Of a stretch of 38,545 bases of DNA, positions 26,192 to 34,763 are shown piece after piece. The position numbers and the translations under genes are program-made. Where the stretch lies: NCBI GenBank assembly GCA_023248915.1, contig JAHFDQ010000002.1:1-38545 (forward strand), read 5' to 3'. The DNA comes from Archangiaceae bacterium (lineage in GTDB: Bacteria > Myxococcota > Myxococcia > Myxococcales > Myxococcaceae). Positions within the stretch are counted from its first letter, which is position 1. Every line of letters begins with the position of its first letter. A model generated the notes under the pieces. It was not told the origin of the DNA and ran no database searches. It was given only the letters and a program-made list of their open reading frames with translations.

Positions 26192-27292
26192 ATGTACCCG
26201 CTCCTGCGCAGGCCGCTCTTCTGGCTCCCGCCTGAAACGGCGCACCATGCCAGCCTGTGGGCGCTGTCGCTGTTCGACGCCAGCCCCGCGCTGTGCCGGC
26301 GAATGAGGGCGGGCGCGCCAGCCGACGGCCGCCTCTCGGTGACCATCGCCGGGCTCAAGTTCCCCAACCCCATCGGCCTCGCGGCCGGCTTCGACAAGGA
26401 CGCCGAGGCGGTTCAGGGTCTGTTCGCGCTCGGCTTCGGGTCGGTCGAGGTGGGGACGGTGACTCCCCGGCCCCAGAGCGGCAACGAGCCGCCGCGGCTC
26501 TTCCGCCTGCCCGGCCACCGGGCGCTCGTCAACCGCATGGGCTTCAACAACCGAGGCGCGTCCGCGATGGCGGCCCGGCTGCGCGAGCTCGAATGGCGGC
26601 CGGGACCGGTCGGAGTCAACCTCGGGAAGAATCGCGAAACGCCGCTCGAACGCGCCACCGAAGACTACCTGGCCGGAGTGGACGCGCTCGCTCCTTGCGC
26701 AGACTACCTGGTGGTGAACGCCTCTTCGCCCAACACTCCCGGGCTCCGCACGCTTCAGGAACCCGAGGCGCTGGCGGCGCTCCTCGCGGCGGTGCGGGCC
26801 CGGCTGGGCACGGTCGCTCCCGGCAAGCCGCTGTTCCTGAAGATCGCCCCCGACCTGGCGCCCGAGGCCGTCGACGCCATCGTGGACGTGGCGCTCGCAC
26901 AGCGCATCGACGGGCTGATCGCCACGAATACGACGCTCTCCCGCCCGGTTTCCGGAGACCCCGACCGCTACCCCGCAGGCGGCCTGTCGGGCGCTCCGCT
27001 GCGCGGCCTGGCGAACGCCGTCATCCGACGGGCGCACCGGCGCGGCGGCGCGCGGCTGCCGATCATCGGCGCGGGGGGCGTCTTCACCGCGGACGACGCC
27101 TACGAGAAGATCCTCGCCGGAGCATCGCTGGTCCAAGTCTACACCGGCTTCGTCTACGAGGGCCCGGCGGTGGCCCGGCGGATATTGCAGGGGCTCGTGG
27201 CGCTGCTCGAGCGCGGCGGCTTCGCCTCGGTCGCCGACGCGGTGGGCGCGGAAGGCCGCGCTCGCGGCCGATCTGACACCGCCGTGCAGTGA
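26192..27292 (+). CDS. pyrD: dihydroorotate dehydrogenase (quinone), class 2
   Basis: A 366-residue flavoenzyme oxidising dihydroorotate to orotate in pyrimidine synthesis. The N-terminal extension MYPLLRRPLFWLPPETAHHASLWALSLF is the membrane-associating helical pair of class 2 enzymes, which use quinone. Landmarks: FPNPIGLAAGFDKDAEAVQGLFALGFGSVEVGTVTPRPQSGNEPPRLFRL, NRMGFNNRG, VGVNLGKNRETP, and VVNASSPNTPGLRTLQ, whose Ser is the catalytic base of class 2. IATNTTLSR, GGLSGAPLR and IIGAGGVFTADDAYEKILAGASLVQVYTGFVYEGP complete the FMN site. The last ~15 residues (GAEGRARGRSDTAVQ) are unusually polar. Starts 2 bp after the deaminase gene. Confidence 0.97.
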   Translation: MYPLLRRPLFWLPPETAHHASLWALSLFDASPALCRRMRAGAPADGRLSVTIAGLKFPNPIGLAAGFDKDAEAVQGLFALGFGSVEVGTVTPRPQSGNEPPRLFRLPGHRALVNRMGFNNRGASAMAARLRELEWRPGPVGVNLGKNRETPLERATEDYLAGVDALAPCADYLVVNASSPNTPGLRTLQEPEALAALLAAVRARLGTVAPGKPLFLKIAPDLAPEAVDAIVDVALAQRIDGLIATNTTLSRPVSGDPDRYPAGGLSGAPLRGLANAVIRRAHRRGGARLPIIGAGGVFTADDAYEKILAGASLVQVYTGFVYEGPAVARRILQGLVALLERGGFASVADAVGAEGRARGRSDTAVQ

Positions 27293-27528
27293 ATCCGCGC
27301 CCAGCGGAGCGCCCGTCACACGCAAACCCCAGTCGCTGGGCGTGAGTCACCGCCGGGCCAGAACGCCCTGCCCGTTCCGGCGCATGCCCGCTGCGCGCGA
27401 CGTCCGCGACCGCTTCGGCGCGCCCGGTGAGGCGTCGGCATCAGCCGTCTGGGACTCGGCGGCGGTCTCGGCTTCCGAAAGGGCGCCGCGATTCCAGTCC
27501 CGGGCTGCGGGACGGTAGAGGCGGCCGA

Positions 27529-28722
27529 TCAAGCACGAATGCATGTGCCTATTGTCGCGTTCGAGCGGTCCGGAGTTTCCTTCGGGCGTGCAATCCTCCG
27601 GTACCAGCGATCATGCCGTTCGACGAGATGGGCCGCGGTCAGCTCGCGTTCGACGAAGTCTCGGCCGGCAATTCCCAGGCGGCGCGCCCGAGCATGATCC
27701 GTCACGAGCCCGGCGATGGCGTCCGCCAGTTGATCAGGCCGGCGAGGCTCGACCAGGAGCCCTCGCTCGCCGTCGGTCACCAGCTCGGGGTTGCCCCCCA
27801 CCCGGGTCACCACCATCGGCAACCGCGCCGCCATGCCTTCGATGATCGCGTTGGACAGGCCCTCGACGTCCGAACAGAGAACGCCCACCGACGCCCTAGC
27901 GAGAATCGCCGGAATGTCGGTTCGAAACCCGAGGAAGTGCGCCAGGTTCTCGAGCTTCAAGCGCCGCGCGAGCTCTTCGAGTTGCGGCCGCCGGCAGCCG
28001 TCGCCCACGAAGAAAGCGTGCACCGACCCCACCTGCTCGCGCACCCTCGCGAGCGCTTGCAGCAGGTCTTCCTGGCGCTTCACCACGTGGCTCATGTTCG
28101 CGACCTGGACCACCGCCGGAGACGTGCCGACCTCGGGCACCGGGGCGTCGGGGGGCAGCGCCAGCCGCGCGTCGAACCGCGGGAGGTCTAGGCCGTTGCG
28201 AATGAGCGTCATTCGCTCGCCGGGAATTCCCTGAGCGAGGCAGGACTGGCGCACCGCCTCGGCGTTTACCACCACCCCGTCGGCGGCTCGGCTCAGCATG
28301 CCGAGCGCGGCGGACCGCGACGGGCCGTGCCAGTGCAGGAGGTCGAGCCGACCCACCACCACTTTGACTCCCGCCAGGCGCGCCGCCGGCACCCCGACCA
28401 GCGTCGAATAGAAGTCGTGCGCGTGCACCAGCTCGGCCCCGGTGTCCCTCAACCAGCCCGCCATCCGCTTGATCTGCCGGGCGGTATTGACCGACAGGAA
28501 CGAACCTCGCAGCGGAAACGCCCGGGGAAGGAAGCCCAGGCTTCGCACTTCCCCTACGAGCGGACCGACTTCGTCCAAGACCGCTACGGAGATCTCGTAC
28601 CCCGGGCCAAGGCCTCGCAGGAGCTCGACTACCTGGCACTCGGTGCCGCCAAGCCAGAATGCCTTGGTGAACTCCACGAGCCGAATGGGTGAGGGAGTGG
28701 CGTGCGCGTCGCGGTGGACCAT
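27529..28722 (-). CDS. GT4-family glycosyltransferase
   Basis: A 397-residue GT-B enzyme. The N-terminal acceptor domain opens RLVEFTKAFWLGGTECQVVELLRGL, the GG-x-E/T pattern of family 4. A linker ELVHAHDFYSTLVGVPAARLAGVK follows. The C-terminal donor domain has VANMSHVVKRQEDLLQALARV, HAFFVGDGCRRPQLEELARRL, HFLGFRTDIPAILARASVGVLCSDVEGLSNAIIEGMAARLPMVVTRVGGNPELV and GLLVEPRRPDQLADAI. The E-x7-E motif falls in EGLSNAIIE. It transfers a sugar from a nucleotide-sugar, probably in polysaccharide or glycolipid synthesis. No other cluster of polysaccharide genes is near. GGAGGGG precedes the ATG. It follows the DUF6178-like gene after 108 bp, which hold a GCTCC/GGAGC hairpin without T-run. Confidence 0.9.
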   Translation of the reverse strand: MVHRDAHATPSPIRLVEFTKAFWLGGTECQVVELLRGLGPGYEISVAVLDEVGPLVGEVRSLGFLPRAFPLRGSFLSVNTARQIKRMAGWLRDTGAELVHAHDFYSTLVGVPAARLAGVKVVVGRLDLLHWHGPSRSAALGMLSRAADGVVVNAEAVRQSCLAQGIPGERMTLIRNGLDLPRFDARLALPPDAPVPEVGTSPAVVQVANMSHVVKRQEDLLQALARVREQVGSVHAFFVGDGCRRPQLEELARRLKLENLAHFLGFRTDIPAILARASVGVLCSDVEGLSNAIIEGMAARLPMVVTRVGGNPELVTDGERGLLVEPRRPDQLADAIAGLVTDHARARRLGIAGRDFVERELTAAHLVERHDRWYRRIARPKETPDRSNATIGTCIRA

Positions 28723-28830
28723 CGTCGGGCCCCTCCGCGGTCTAGCAGCGCCCGTGCCAAGACGGCGCCCTTGGCTCCGCTCTCAGGGAGCAGTTTCCGC
28801 GACGGGACTCTCGGCGCCGGCGTCCAGAAG

Positions 28831-30480
28831 TTACAGGAACGCCTGGCCGGCCACCGGGAGCGAGAGGATTGTCTTCGGGTCGACCCGCCCCTCTGCGAGG
28901 TACGCCGGCCCGAGCTCGGCCAGCAACCTTTCGAACACCCTCGCCACCATCAGGCCCGCCTCGGGTTGCGCCTCGGCGCCGACGCGGGCGGCGATGGCCT
29001 TGGCCGACCGCTCGAGCGCCGCGGGCCGCAGCTTCGGCGCGGCGGCGTCGCCCTCGAACAGCCGCTCGAACAGCTCGACCAGGCGCCCCTCGGGCACCGG
29101 GGACAGCCGGGGCTCGCCGTCGAGCAAGGCCCAAGCGGCCGCCGCGAGGAACAGGCGTTCGGGCGCTCCGGGGGTCAACACCCCGCCGAAGCGGGCGAGC
29201 ACCGCTTCCCAATCGCCCCCCGACAAGGCCGCGAACACCTCCCGCTGCCGTTCGACCCGGCCGAGCAACTGGCGCGCCTCTGCCAGCTCGCGCCGCGTGC
29301 GAAAGGGCACCGGGTCGGCCCCCTCGACCTTCACGGCCTTCATGGGACGGGGTCGCTGCAACGCCTCGAGCGCGGCGGCTTCGTCGTCGAGCGCCCACCA
29401 GACCGCGCCGTGCCGGGCCCCCTTCACGTGGCCGAGCCGGTCGGCCTGGCGCTTCAGCGTGACGGTTAGCGAGAACCCGACCTGGAAACACTTCTTGGCC
29501 GGATGCTCACGGATGGCGTCGGTCGCGAATTCGGAGTCGCCCCCGGAGAGGTGCTCGAGGCCGAGCGACAGGTAGTCGCGGGTGAGCTCGGTCACCCAGC
29601 GCAGCGCGGCCGGGTCACCCGGTTCGGCGCGTTCGGCGACGAGGGCCGAGTTCACCAGGTAGCGCAATTCCTGGGTCAGCGCCTCGGCCTCGCCGCTGTC
29701 GAGCCCTTGGAAGGCCGCTTCGACGAAGTCCACCCGGCGGGCCGCCTCGAGCGCCGGCCCAGGCGCGGGTCGGGGCGCGGGCGCCAGCTTCTCGGGGTCG
29801 ACGTAGGTGAACAGCTCGGCGGCCTCGGCCGGATCTGGGAAGCCGAGGTCGGCCAGGCGGCCCGACCGGAAGTGGAGGGCAATCTCTTCGAGCTCGGACG
29901 GCATTTCCCAGCGCACGGCCTCGAAGAGCCGCGTCGCCTCGAGCGGGTTCTCGGCCACCAGGTCCGAGACCAGCCCCTTCAGCGCGACCAGATCGAGCCC
30001 TTCGGCCTTGAGCTCGATCAGGTACCTGCCCTCGGGCGTTTCCATCGTCACCCCGGGCGGGTTGACGTCGGGGTTCTCTTCGAGATCGTGCATGACCGTC
30101 AGCGACCGCAGGACGATCTCGAGCACCTCCTGGTCGATGAAGTGCACCTTCCGGAGGAAGTCCCCGGTGTCTTCGCCCCGGGCGGCCCGTAGCCAGGCGA
30201 GCACCTGAAGCGGGGCCAGGGCGTTCGCCTTCCACGCGGCCAGGTCGACGCAGGTGCGGAACTGCTCGGGCGAAGCGAGCTGCACCACCTCGACGGCGTC
30301 GGCCAACCCCACTTCGGCGATCGCCAGGTACAGGTCCTCGGCCGGCACGGCGCGGACCAGCCCCCGGGCGTCGGCTCCTTCGATGAGGGCGTCGAGGCGC
30401 TGCCTCGGGGCCAGCTGCATCAGCCGTCGCGCGAGCTGAGCGCGCGCCGTGCCGTGATCGTGCCCGTTGCCCTTCGCCAC
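28831..30480 (-). CDS. DUF6178-like protein of unknown function
   Basis: A 549-residue soluble, helix-rich protein. It starts MAKGNGHDHGTARAQLARRLMQLAPRQRLDALIEGADARGLVRAVPAEDLYLAIAEVGLADAVEVVQLASPEQFRTCVDLAAWK. That looks like repeated helical units and matches my memory of the DUF6178 family from Deltaproteobacteria/Myxococcota. Other recognisable parts are VMHDLEENPDVNPPGVTMETPEGRYLIEL and LTRDYLSLGLEHLSGGDSEFATDAIREHPAKKCFQVGFSLTVTL. No signal peptide, membrane helix or catalytic motif is seen. The family has no established role that I know. It lies 33 bp after the propeller lipoprotein gene on the same strand. Confidence 0.7.
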   Translation of the reverse strand: MAKGNGHDHGTARAQLARRLMQLAPRQRLDALIEGADARGLVRAVPAEDLYLAIAEVGLADAVEVVQLASPEQFRTCVDLAAWKANALAPLQVLAWLRAARGEDTGDFLRKVHFIDQEVLEIVLRSLTVMHDLEENPDVNPPGVTMETPEGRYLIELKAEGLDLVALKGLVSDLVAENPLEATRLFEAVRWEMPSELEEIALHFRSGRLADLGFPDPAEAAELFTYVDPEKLAPAPRPAPGPALEAARRVDFVEAAFQGLDSGEAEALTQELRYLVNSALVAERAEPGDPAALRWVTELTRDYLSLGLEHLSGGDSEFATDAIREHPAKKCFQVGFSLTVTLKRQADRLGHVKGARHGAVWWALDDEAAALEALQRPRPMKAVKVEGADPVPFRTRRELAEARQLLGRVERQREVFAALSGGDWEAVLARFGGVLTPGAPERLFLAAAAWALLDGEPRLSPVPEGRLVELFERLFEGDAAAPKLRPAALERSAKAIAARVGAEAQPEAGLMVARVFERLLAELGPAYLAEGRVDPKTILSLPVAGQAFL

Positions 30481-30513
30481 GCGCCAGCCCTTACCAGGTG
30501 GCTGCGCGGGCGG

Positions 30514-32418
30514 CTAGCCGATCTGCCCCTGGCAGGACCAGATCACGCTGAACGACTTGAGCACCGGAGCCGCGCCACCCGCCGTGGAAGTCAGCACGAA
30601 TTCGACGCGGATGTACTCGCCGTGCGGCACGCCGGCCGCCCCGAGGTCGACGGGGGACGAGGTGTAGGGGCCGTACCTGGGAGTGGCGGCGCTGTCGAGG
30701 GCGGCCAGGCTGCTGGCCACCTTCACGTACAGCTTCACGCTGGTGTTCGGCGGAGCGGCTGAGTCCCAAATGACTTTCTTCCACTCGGTGTCGGTGCCGC
30801 AGCCCTTCATGTCGCGGCGGTAGGTGCCGTGGGGAGCGGTGAACTTGCGGAGCTGGTACCCGGTGAAGTCCGAGTAGGTGTAGAGCCCGGCGCTCTGCTG
30901 AGCAGTCCTGGTGATCGCCCCGGTGTTCCGGTCGATGCGCATCGCGTTGCCGCTGAAGTTGTTGGTCCAGGGTTGGCCGTCCGAGTCGATTCCGACTCCG
31001 ATGCTCGAGCTGGTGTTTCCGTCGGTGGCGTCGATGCAGTTCGCCGGCCCCGAAGCCGTGTTGAAGGGCAGCACCGCTCCGCTCTCGGCGTCGAACTTGA
31101 TGAGCTGCGCCCCCGGGTCGTCGGCGCTCATGAAGATGACGCCCTGATCGTCCGCGGCGATGCCCCGGCCCCGGCCGAAGTTCGCGCCCGCCGAGCAGGG
31201 CTTGTTGTTGAAGTCGAAGCGAGTCCACGTCCCCATCGTGGCGGTGACACCGGGGCCGTGATCATACCGGCAGGCAACCGCGCCCGAGCCCCAGCCGGGC
31301 AACCACACTCGGTCCTTGCCGTCGATGCCGATGGCGTAGGCACCGCAATCCGTGCCTGAGGCCGGCTTGATCTGGTTCGAGACGAGCGTCCCCGCCTTGG
31401 TGTCGATGAGCGCCAGCCAGGCCGCGCCCGGGTACACCGTCCACAGGCGCTGTTTGCTGTCGATCGCGGCCCCGTACATTCCCCAGCCGACGTCGATGCT
31501 CGTCGCCCCGGACGCATTGACCGGCACCACCTGGCCGTTGCCCGGGTCGAGCCTGTAGAACCTCATCTCACGGTAGACGCCCGCCCAGATGTCGCCCGCC
31601 GTGCCCTCGATGCCGGCCGAGATGGCTAGGGCGCGAACGGCCACGTCGCCGCTCGTGCCCCCGAGGGGCGTCGAGAATTGCACGCACTCGTCGTACTCGA
31701 GCGGGTCTGCCCAGTTCGTCGGAACCACCATCTCGCCGGCGGCGGGGTCGGTCGAGATCTGCCCGTCGCCGTTCACGTCGTGGCTGGTACGAATGACGCT
31801 GTCGTTGTTGCGGTCGATGCAGGACGAAGGGTCGTTCGAGATCTTGGTCACGCTGCCCGTCAGCCCCGGGGCGCGGTTCGCGATCCAGACGTCGCCGTAC
31901 AGGTCGATGGCGGTGCGGCTGGGGCTGTTCGGGTTGTTGCCCAGAACGTCGGAGTGGATGACCCCGCCGGCGCAAGGAGGCCCGACGCTGTTGGCGCAGT
32001 CCTTCGGGACGACCGAGTAGTACCGGCCTACTTCGTTCCCGGTTCGGGTGTCGTACTTCGAAACGGTGCCTTCGGAGGAGTTGGCGATCCACATGAAGTG
32101 GAACTCGATCGAGCCCGAGTTCAGCGTCACCCAGCCGTTGGGGTCGATCGTCACTCCGTCGCCCTGCCCGTTCGGCCCGCCGTCGAGGATGAAGCCCCCG
32201 GGGTCCACGCCGCCGGTGACGGTGCCGTCGCCCGCGTCGAAGTCGGCCCCGCCGCCTCCTCCCCCGCCCCCGCCGCCTCCGCCGTCAGAGGCGCCGCCCC
32301 CCCCGTCATTCTTGCCGGCGTCACCGGGGAAGTAGACGTCGTTCCCACAGCCCTTGCACTGGCAGCCCCCGACGACTGAAGCGGCGAACGCGATCAGAAC
32401 GAGTGGTTGGCGGAGCAT
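30514..32418 (-). CDS. lipoprotein with poly-Gly linker and Vgb/NHL-like beta-propeller
   Basis: A 634-residue protein. The lipoprotein signal is MLRQPLVLIAFAASVVGGC, with Cys19 as the probable lipidated residue. A disordered spacer follows (DAGKNDGGGGASDGGGGGGGGGGGG). At least six blade-like repeats of the form G/A-x-D-x-x-G/K-x-x-W occur: AIDLYGDVWIANR, AIDSKQRLWTVYP, GIDGKDRVWLPGW, AADDQGVIFMSAD and GIDSDGQPWTNNFSG, with D-T/N-x-T/A-G strands after them. That is the pattern of virginiamycin-B-lyase/NHL-type propellers. An insert with two calcium-type loops (DRNNDSVIRTS, DVNGDGQIS) resembles EF-hand/dockerin motifs. The C-terminal ~120 residues look like a separate beta-domain. Surface or periplasmic binding protein, ligand unknown. 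No Shine-Dalgarno is visible; a GTAAGG/CCTTAC inverted repeat lies ~14 nt upstream. Confidence 0.8.
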   Translation of the reverse strand: MLRQPLVLIAFAASVVGGCQCKGCGNDVYFPGDAGKNDGGGGASDGGGGGGGGGGGGADFDAGDGTVTGGVDPGGFILDGGPNGQGDGVTIDPNGWVTLNSGSIEFHFMWIANSSEGTVSKYDTRTGNEVGRYYSVVPKDCANSVGPPCAGGVIHSDVLGNNPNSPSRTAIDLYGDVWIANRAPGLTGSVTKISNDPSSCIDRNNDSVIRTSHDVNGDGQISTDPAAGEMVVPTNWADPLEYDECVQFSTPLGGTSGDVAVRALAISAGIEGTAGDIWAGVYREMRFYRLDPGNGQVVPVNASGATSIDVGWGMYGAAIDSKQRLWTVYPGAAWLALIDTKAGTLVSNQIKPASGTDCGAYAIGIDGKDRVWLPGWGSGAVACRYDHGPGVTATMGTWTRFDFNNKPCSAGANFGRGRGIAADDQGVIFMSADDPGAQLIKFDAESGAVLPFNTASGPANCIDATDGNTSSSIGVGIDSDGQPWTNNFSGNAMRIDRNTGAITRTAQQSAGLYTYSDFTGYQLRKFTAPHGTYRRDMKGCGTDTEWKKVIWDSAAPPNTSVKLYVKVASSLAALDSAATPRYGPYTSSPVDLGAAGVPHGEYIRVEFVLTSTAGGAAPVLKSFSVIWSCQGQIG

Positions 32419-32492
32419 GGAATCGGTTCTCAGGTAAGGACCCCTTTGCAGCCTTACGGATTATCGAAGAATCGACCCAGGCCCTCCCAGGG

Positions 32493-33125
32493 TCAACTCG
32501 GGGCCCGCCCTGGCCGCGAAATCGCCCGGAGGAGCGTATCCCACACCTCGGCGATTCCCGTTTTCTCGGTGGCCGAGAACGGCAGCACCCCGGCTTCGGG
32601 CAGCTCGAGCTGGCGGGCAATGGCCTGCAATTGCGGCTTTCTGCGAGCCTTGGCGAGCCGGTCGACCTTGGTGGCCACCACCAGAATGCGCTTCACGGCC
32701 CCGGCCAGGTAGTCGACCGTGGCCACGTCGTCGGCGGTCAGCCCGACTTCCGCGTCGACGATGATCACCACCGCTTCGAGGTCTCGGCGGTTCTCGAGGT
32801 AGGCCGAGATCATCTCGTGCCATCCGGAACGGTCGGTCTTGGACGCCTTGGCGAATCCGTACCCCGGCAGGTCGGTCAGCCGGATGGTTCGCCGTTCGCG
32901 GCCCCGCTCGAGGTCGACCTCGAAGAAGTTGAGCGTGCGCGTCCGGCCCGGGGTGTTGGACACGCGCACCAGCTTCCGGCGGCCGGCCAGCGCGTTGATC
33001 ATCGATGACTTGCCGACGTTCGAGCGCCCGGCGAAGGCCACCTCGGGCAGCGCGCTGCGCGGGTACTGGCCTGCGTCGACCGCCGTGGCGACGAAGCGCG
33101 CGTCGGTGACCCGGGTCTCGCTCAC
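32493..33125 (-). CDS. engB: ribosome biogenesis GTP-binding protein EngB/YsxC
   Basis: A 210-residue GTPase, normal for the family. I start it at GTG 33125 (MSETRVTDARFVATAVDAGQYPRSALPEVAFAGRSNVGKSS); the longer ORF runs into the cytochrome gene. GTPase motifs: G1 GRSNVGKS (residues 33-40), G2 TPGRTRTLNFF, G3 DLPGYGFAK, G4 TKVD, G5 SATEKTG. It helps assemble the large ribosomal subunit. The start codon overlaps the cytochrome stop by 4 nt (GTGA), so the two genes are probably translationally coupled. Confidence 0.96.
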   Translation of the reverse strand: MSETRVTDARFVATAVDAGQYPRSALPEVAFAGRSNVGKSSMINALAGRRKLVRVSNTPGRTRTLNFFEVDLERGRERRTIRLTDLPGYGFAKASKTDRSGWHEMISAYLENRRDLEAVVIIVDAEVGLTADDVATVDYLAGAVKRILVVATKVDRLAKARRKPQLQAIARQLELPEAGVLPFSATEKTGIAEVWDTLLRAISRPGRAPS

Positions 33126-33589
33126 TTCTTCTTCTTCAGTTCGGCGGCGGCACGGGCCGCGGACCAATGATCTATTCGCTTCAGCTTCTCGACGAACTCG
33201 AACGGCCTCAACGACGGGGACGAGGCGTCGTGGCAGGTGCGGCACCCCTTCTCGGAAGGGTCGGCCAGACCGGCCAGGCGCACGAGCTCTGAGTCCTTCA
33301 TCACGTAGCCGGTGGCGTAGTAGCGGCCTCCCCCGTGGCAGGTCTCGCAGCTCACCGCGGCAGTGCGCTGGTCGGCCTCGTTGGGCGAGTGGCACGACAG
33401 GCAGCGGGCGTCTTTCTGCTGAGCGGGCGAGAGCGAGTCCTTGGCGCGCGCGTGCGGCGTCTGGCGCCAGATCTGGTAGGCCTCGGGGTGGCAACCGCGG
33501 CAGCTTTCGGGGCCGACAAAGTCGAAAGCCCAGCCGGTGGCCGACCCGGCCAGCACGGCCGCGAAAACCCAGAGCGAAGAAGCGCGCAT
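33122..33589 (-). CDS. periplasmic tetraheme cytochrome c
   Basis: A 155-residue exported protein. Signal peptide MRASSLWVFAAVLAGSATGWA, mature start near FDFVGPESCRGCH. Four CxxCH heme c sites are present: CRGCH, CLSCH, CETCH and CRTCH. HARAK and other histidines could be distal ligands. Its pattern (GPESCRGCHPEAYQIWRQTPHARA) matches the cytochrome c554-like/multiheme families, where E-x-C-x-x-C-H and W-x-x-x-x-H-A recur. It should carry electrons in the periplasm; the donor and acceptor are unknown. It overlaps engB by 4 nt. Confidence 0.87.
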   Translation of the reverse strand: MRASSLWVFAAVLAGSATGWAFDFVGPESCRGCHPEAYQIWRQTPHARAKDSLSPAQQKDARCLSCHSPNEADQRTAAVSCETCHGGGRYYATGYVMKDSELVRLAGLADPSEKGCRTCHDASSPSLRPFEFVEKLKRIDHWSAARAAAELKKKK

Positions 33590-33689
33590 CGGCGGGGTTC
33601 AGGAGTAACAGACCTCTCGCCGTGCCGGCAAGGAGTTAGGCGTACACGGGGCTTGAGCCGAGGCCCCACAATCCGCTAGGAACGGGGCG

Positions 33690-34151
33690 ATGCGAGCCCC
33701 AATCGTCTTCCTGGCGTTGCTCTCGGCGTCCGCCCTGGCCAAACCGTGGAACGGTATCGACCCCGGAACCAGCAAGCGCGAGGACGTGGTCAAGAAGTTC
33801 GGCGAACCGACGAAGTCGGTGCCGAGCGAGGGCAAAGAGGTGATCGCCTACCTGGGCAAGCAGCTCATCAAGGGCACCACCCAGGCCCAGTTCCGCGTCG
33901 ACGCGACGACGAAGGTGGTCGAACGCATCGACGTCTTCCCCGGGCCGGTCATCGACCGCGAGTCGGTCGAAAACAGCTACGGGCCCGCCTGCCCGGCCGG
34001 CGCCCAGCCCGAGGGCCCCTGCTACGTCAAAAAGGTGACCGACGACTTCCAGACGTACTTCCAGTACCCGAAGCTGGGCCTGGCGGTGTTCCTCAACACC
34101 GACGGCAAGACGGTTCAGTCGTTCATCTACACCGCGCCGAAGACGAAGTAG
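33690..34151 (+). CDS. secreted BamE/SmpA-like small protein
   Basis: A 153-residue exported protein: signal peptide MRAPIVFLALLSASALA, mature start KPWNGIDPG. The segment WNGIDPGTSKREDVVKKFGEPTKS has the G-x-T/S-x-x-D-V-x-x-x-x-G-x-P pattern of BamE/SmpA/OmlA and DUF3862-type small outer-membrane proteins. The rest predicts beta strands (EVIAYLGKQ, TQAQFRVDATTKVVERIDVF, GLAVFLNTDGKTVQSFIYTAP). No lipobox is present, so it is soluble in the periplasm if exported. TAGGAA lies 7 nt before the ATG, so the mRNA may be leaderless. The stop codon abuts the coaE start (TAG|GTG). Confidence 0.7.
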   Translation: MRAPIVFLALLSASALAKPWNGIDPGTSKREDVVKKFGEPTKSVPSEGKEVIAYLGKQLIKGTTQAQFRVDATTKVVERIDVFPGPVIDRESVENSYGPACPAGAQPEGPCYVKKVTDDFQTYFQYPKLGLAVFLNTDGKTVQSFIYTAPKTK

Positions 34152-34748
34152 GTGCGCTTCGTCGGGCTCACGGGCGGCATCGCCTCGGGCAAGAGCACCG
34201 TCTCGGCCATGCTGCGCGAGCTGGGCGCGACCGTCCTCGACGCTGACGTCATCGCCCGTGAAGTGGTCGAACCCGGGCAGCCGGCGCTCGGGGAGATCGC
34301 CGCGCGCTTCCCAGGCGTCGTAGGCCCAGACGGCCACCTCGACCGGTCGAAGCTCGGGGCGCGGGTGTTCGGCGACGAGGCGGAACGCCGGGCGCTGAAC
34401 GCCATCGTGCACCCGCGAATCCAGGCCGAGGTAGCGGCCCGCACCCAACGGCTGTCGGCGGAAGGGGTGAAGGTCGTCGTGTACGACGCCGCCCTCTTGA
34501 TCGAGAACGGCGTGGACGGAACGATGGACGGCATCATCCTCGTCAGCGCACCGCGCGAGGCGCAGGTGACCCGGTTGATGGCGCGCGACGGCCTGACCCG
34601 CGACGAGGCGCTGGCGCGAGTCGCCGCCCAGCTTCCGCTGGAGGAGAAGGCCCGGCACGCCACGTGGATCATCGACACCTCGGGCGAATACGCGCGAACG
34701 CGCGAGCAGGTGCGCGCCGTCTGGGAGTCGATTCGTGCCCGGGCGTGA
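34152..34748 (+). CDS. coaE: dephospho-CoA kinase
   Basis: A 198-residue P-loop kinase for the last step of coenzyme A synthesis (3'-phosphorylation of dephospho-CoA). P-loop: GLTGGIASGKST at the N-terminus. Other landmarks: GATVLDADVIAREVVEPGQPALGEIAARF, LDRSKLGARVFGDEAERRALNAIVHPRI, and VVVYDAALLIENGVD followed by a lid segment (REAQVTRLMARDGLTRDEALARVAAQLPLEEKARHATWIIDTSG). Normal size. The start is GTG 34152, directly after the preceding stop codon, so it depends on readthrough from that cistron. It is followed after 15 bp by the SDR gene. Confidence 0.96.
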   Translation: MRFVGLTGGIASGKSTVSAMLRELGATVLDADVIAREVVEPGQPALGEIAARFPGVVGPDGHLDRSKLGARVFGDEAERRALNAIVHPRIQAEVAARTQRLSAEGVKVVVYDAALLIENGVDGTMDGIILVSAPREAQVTRLMARDGLTRDEALARVAAQLPLEEKARHATWIIDTSGEYARTREQVRAVWESIRARA

Positions 34749-34763
34749 GCTATACCCGCGCCG

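Noticed and set aside
27347-27544. 65-aa minus-strand ORF overlapping the 3' end of the GT4 gene by 16 nt (MHSCLIGRLYRP...)
   Set aside because: No ribosome-binding site, Arg/Ala-rich random-like composition and no recognisable motif; the 236-bp gap after pyrD otherwise shows only a weak CCCAG-TCG-CTGGG hairpin without a T-run.
32460-32496. TTGACC/GATTCT and GATAAT as promoter of the propeller lipoprotein gene
   Set aside because: TTGACC overlaps the engB stop region, its 17-nt-spaced partner GATTCT matches consensus at only 3 of 6 positions, and GATAAT has a 25-nt spacer. Not enough to call.
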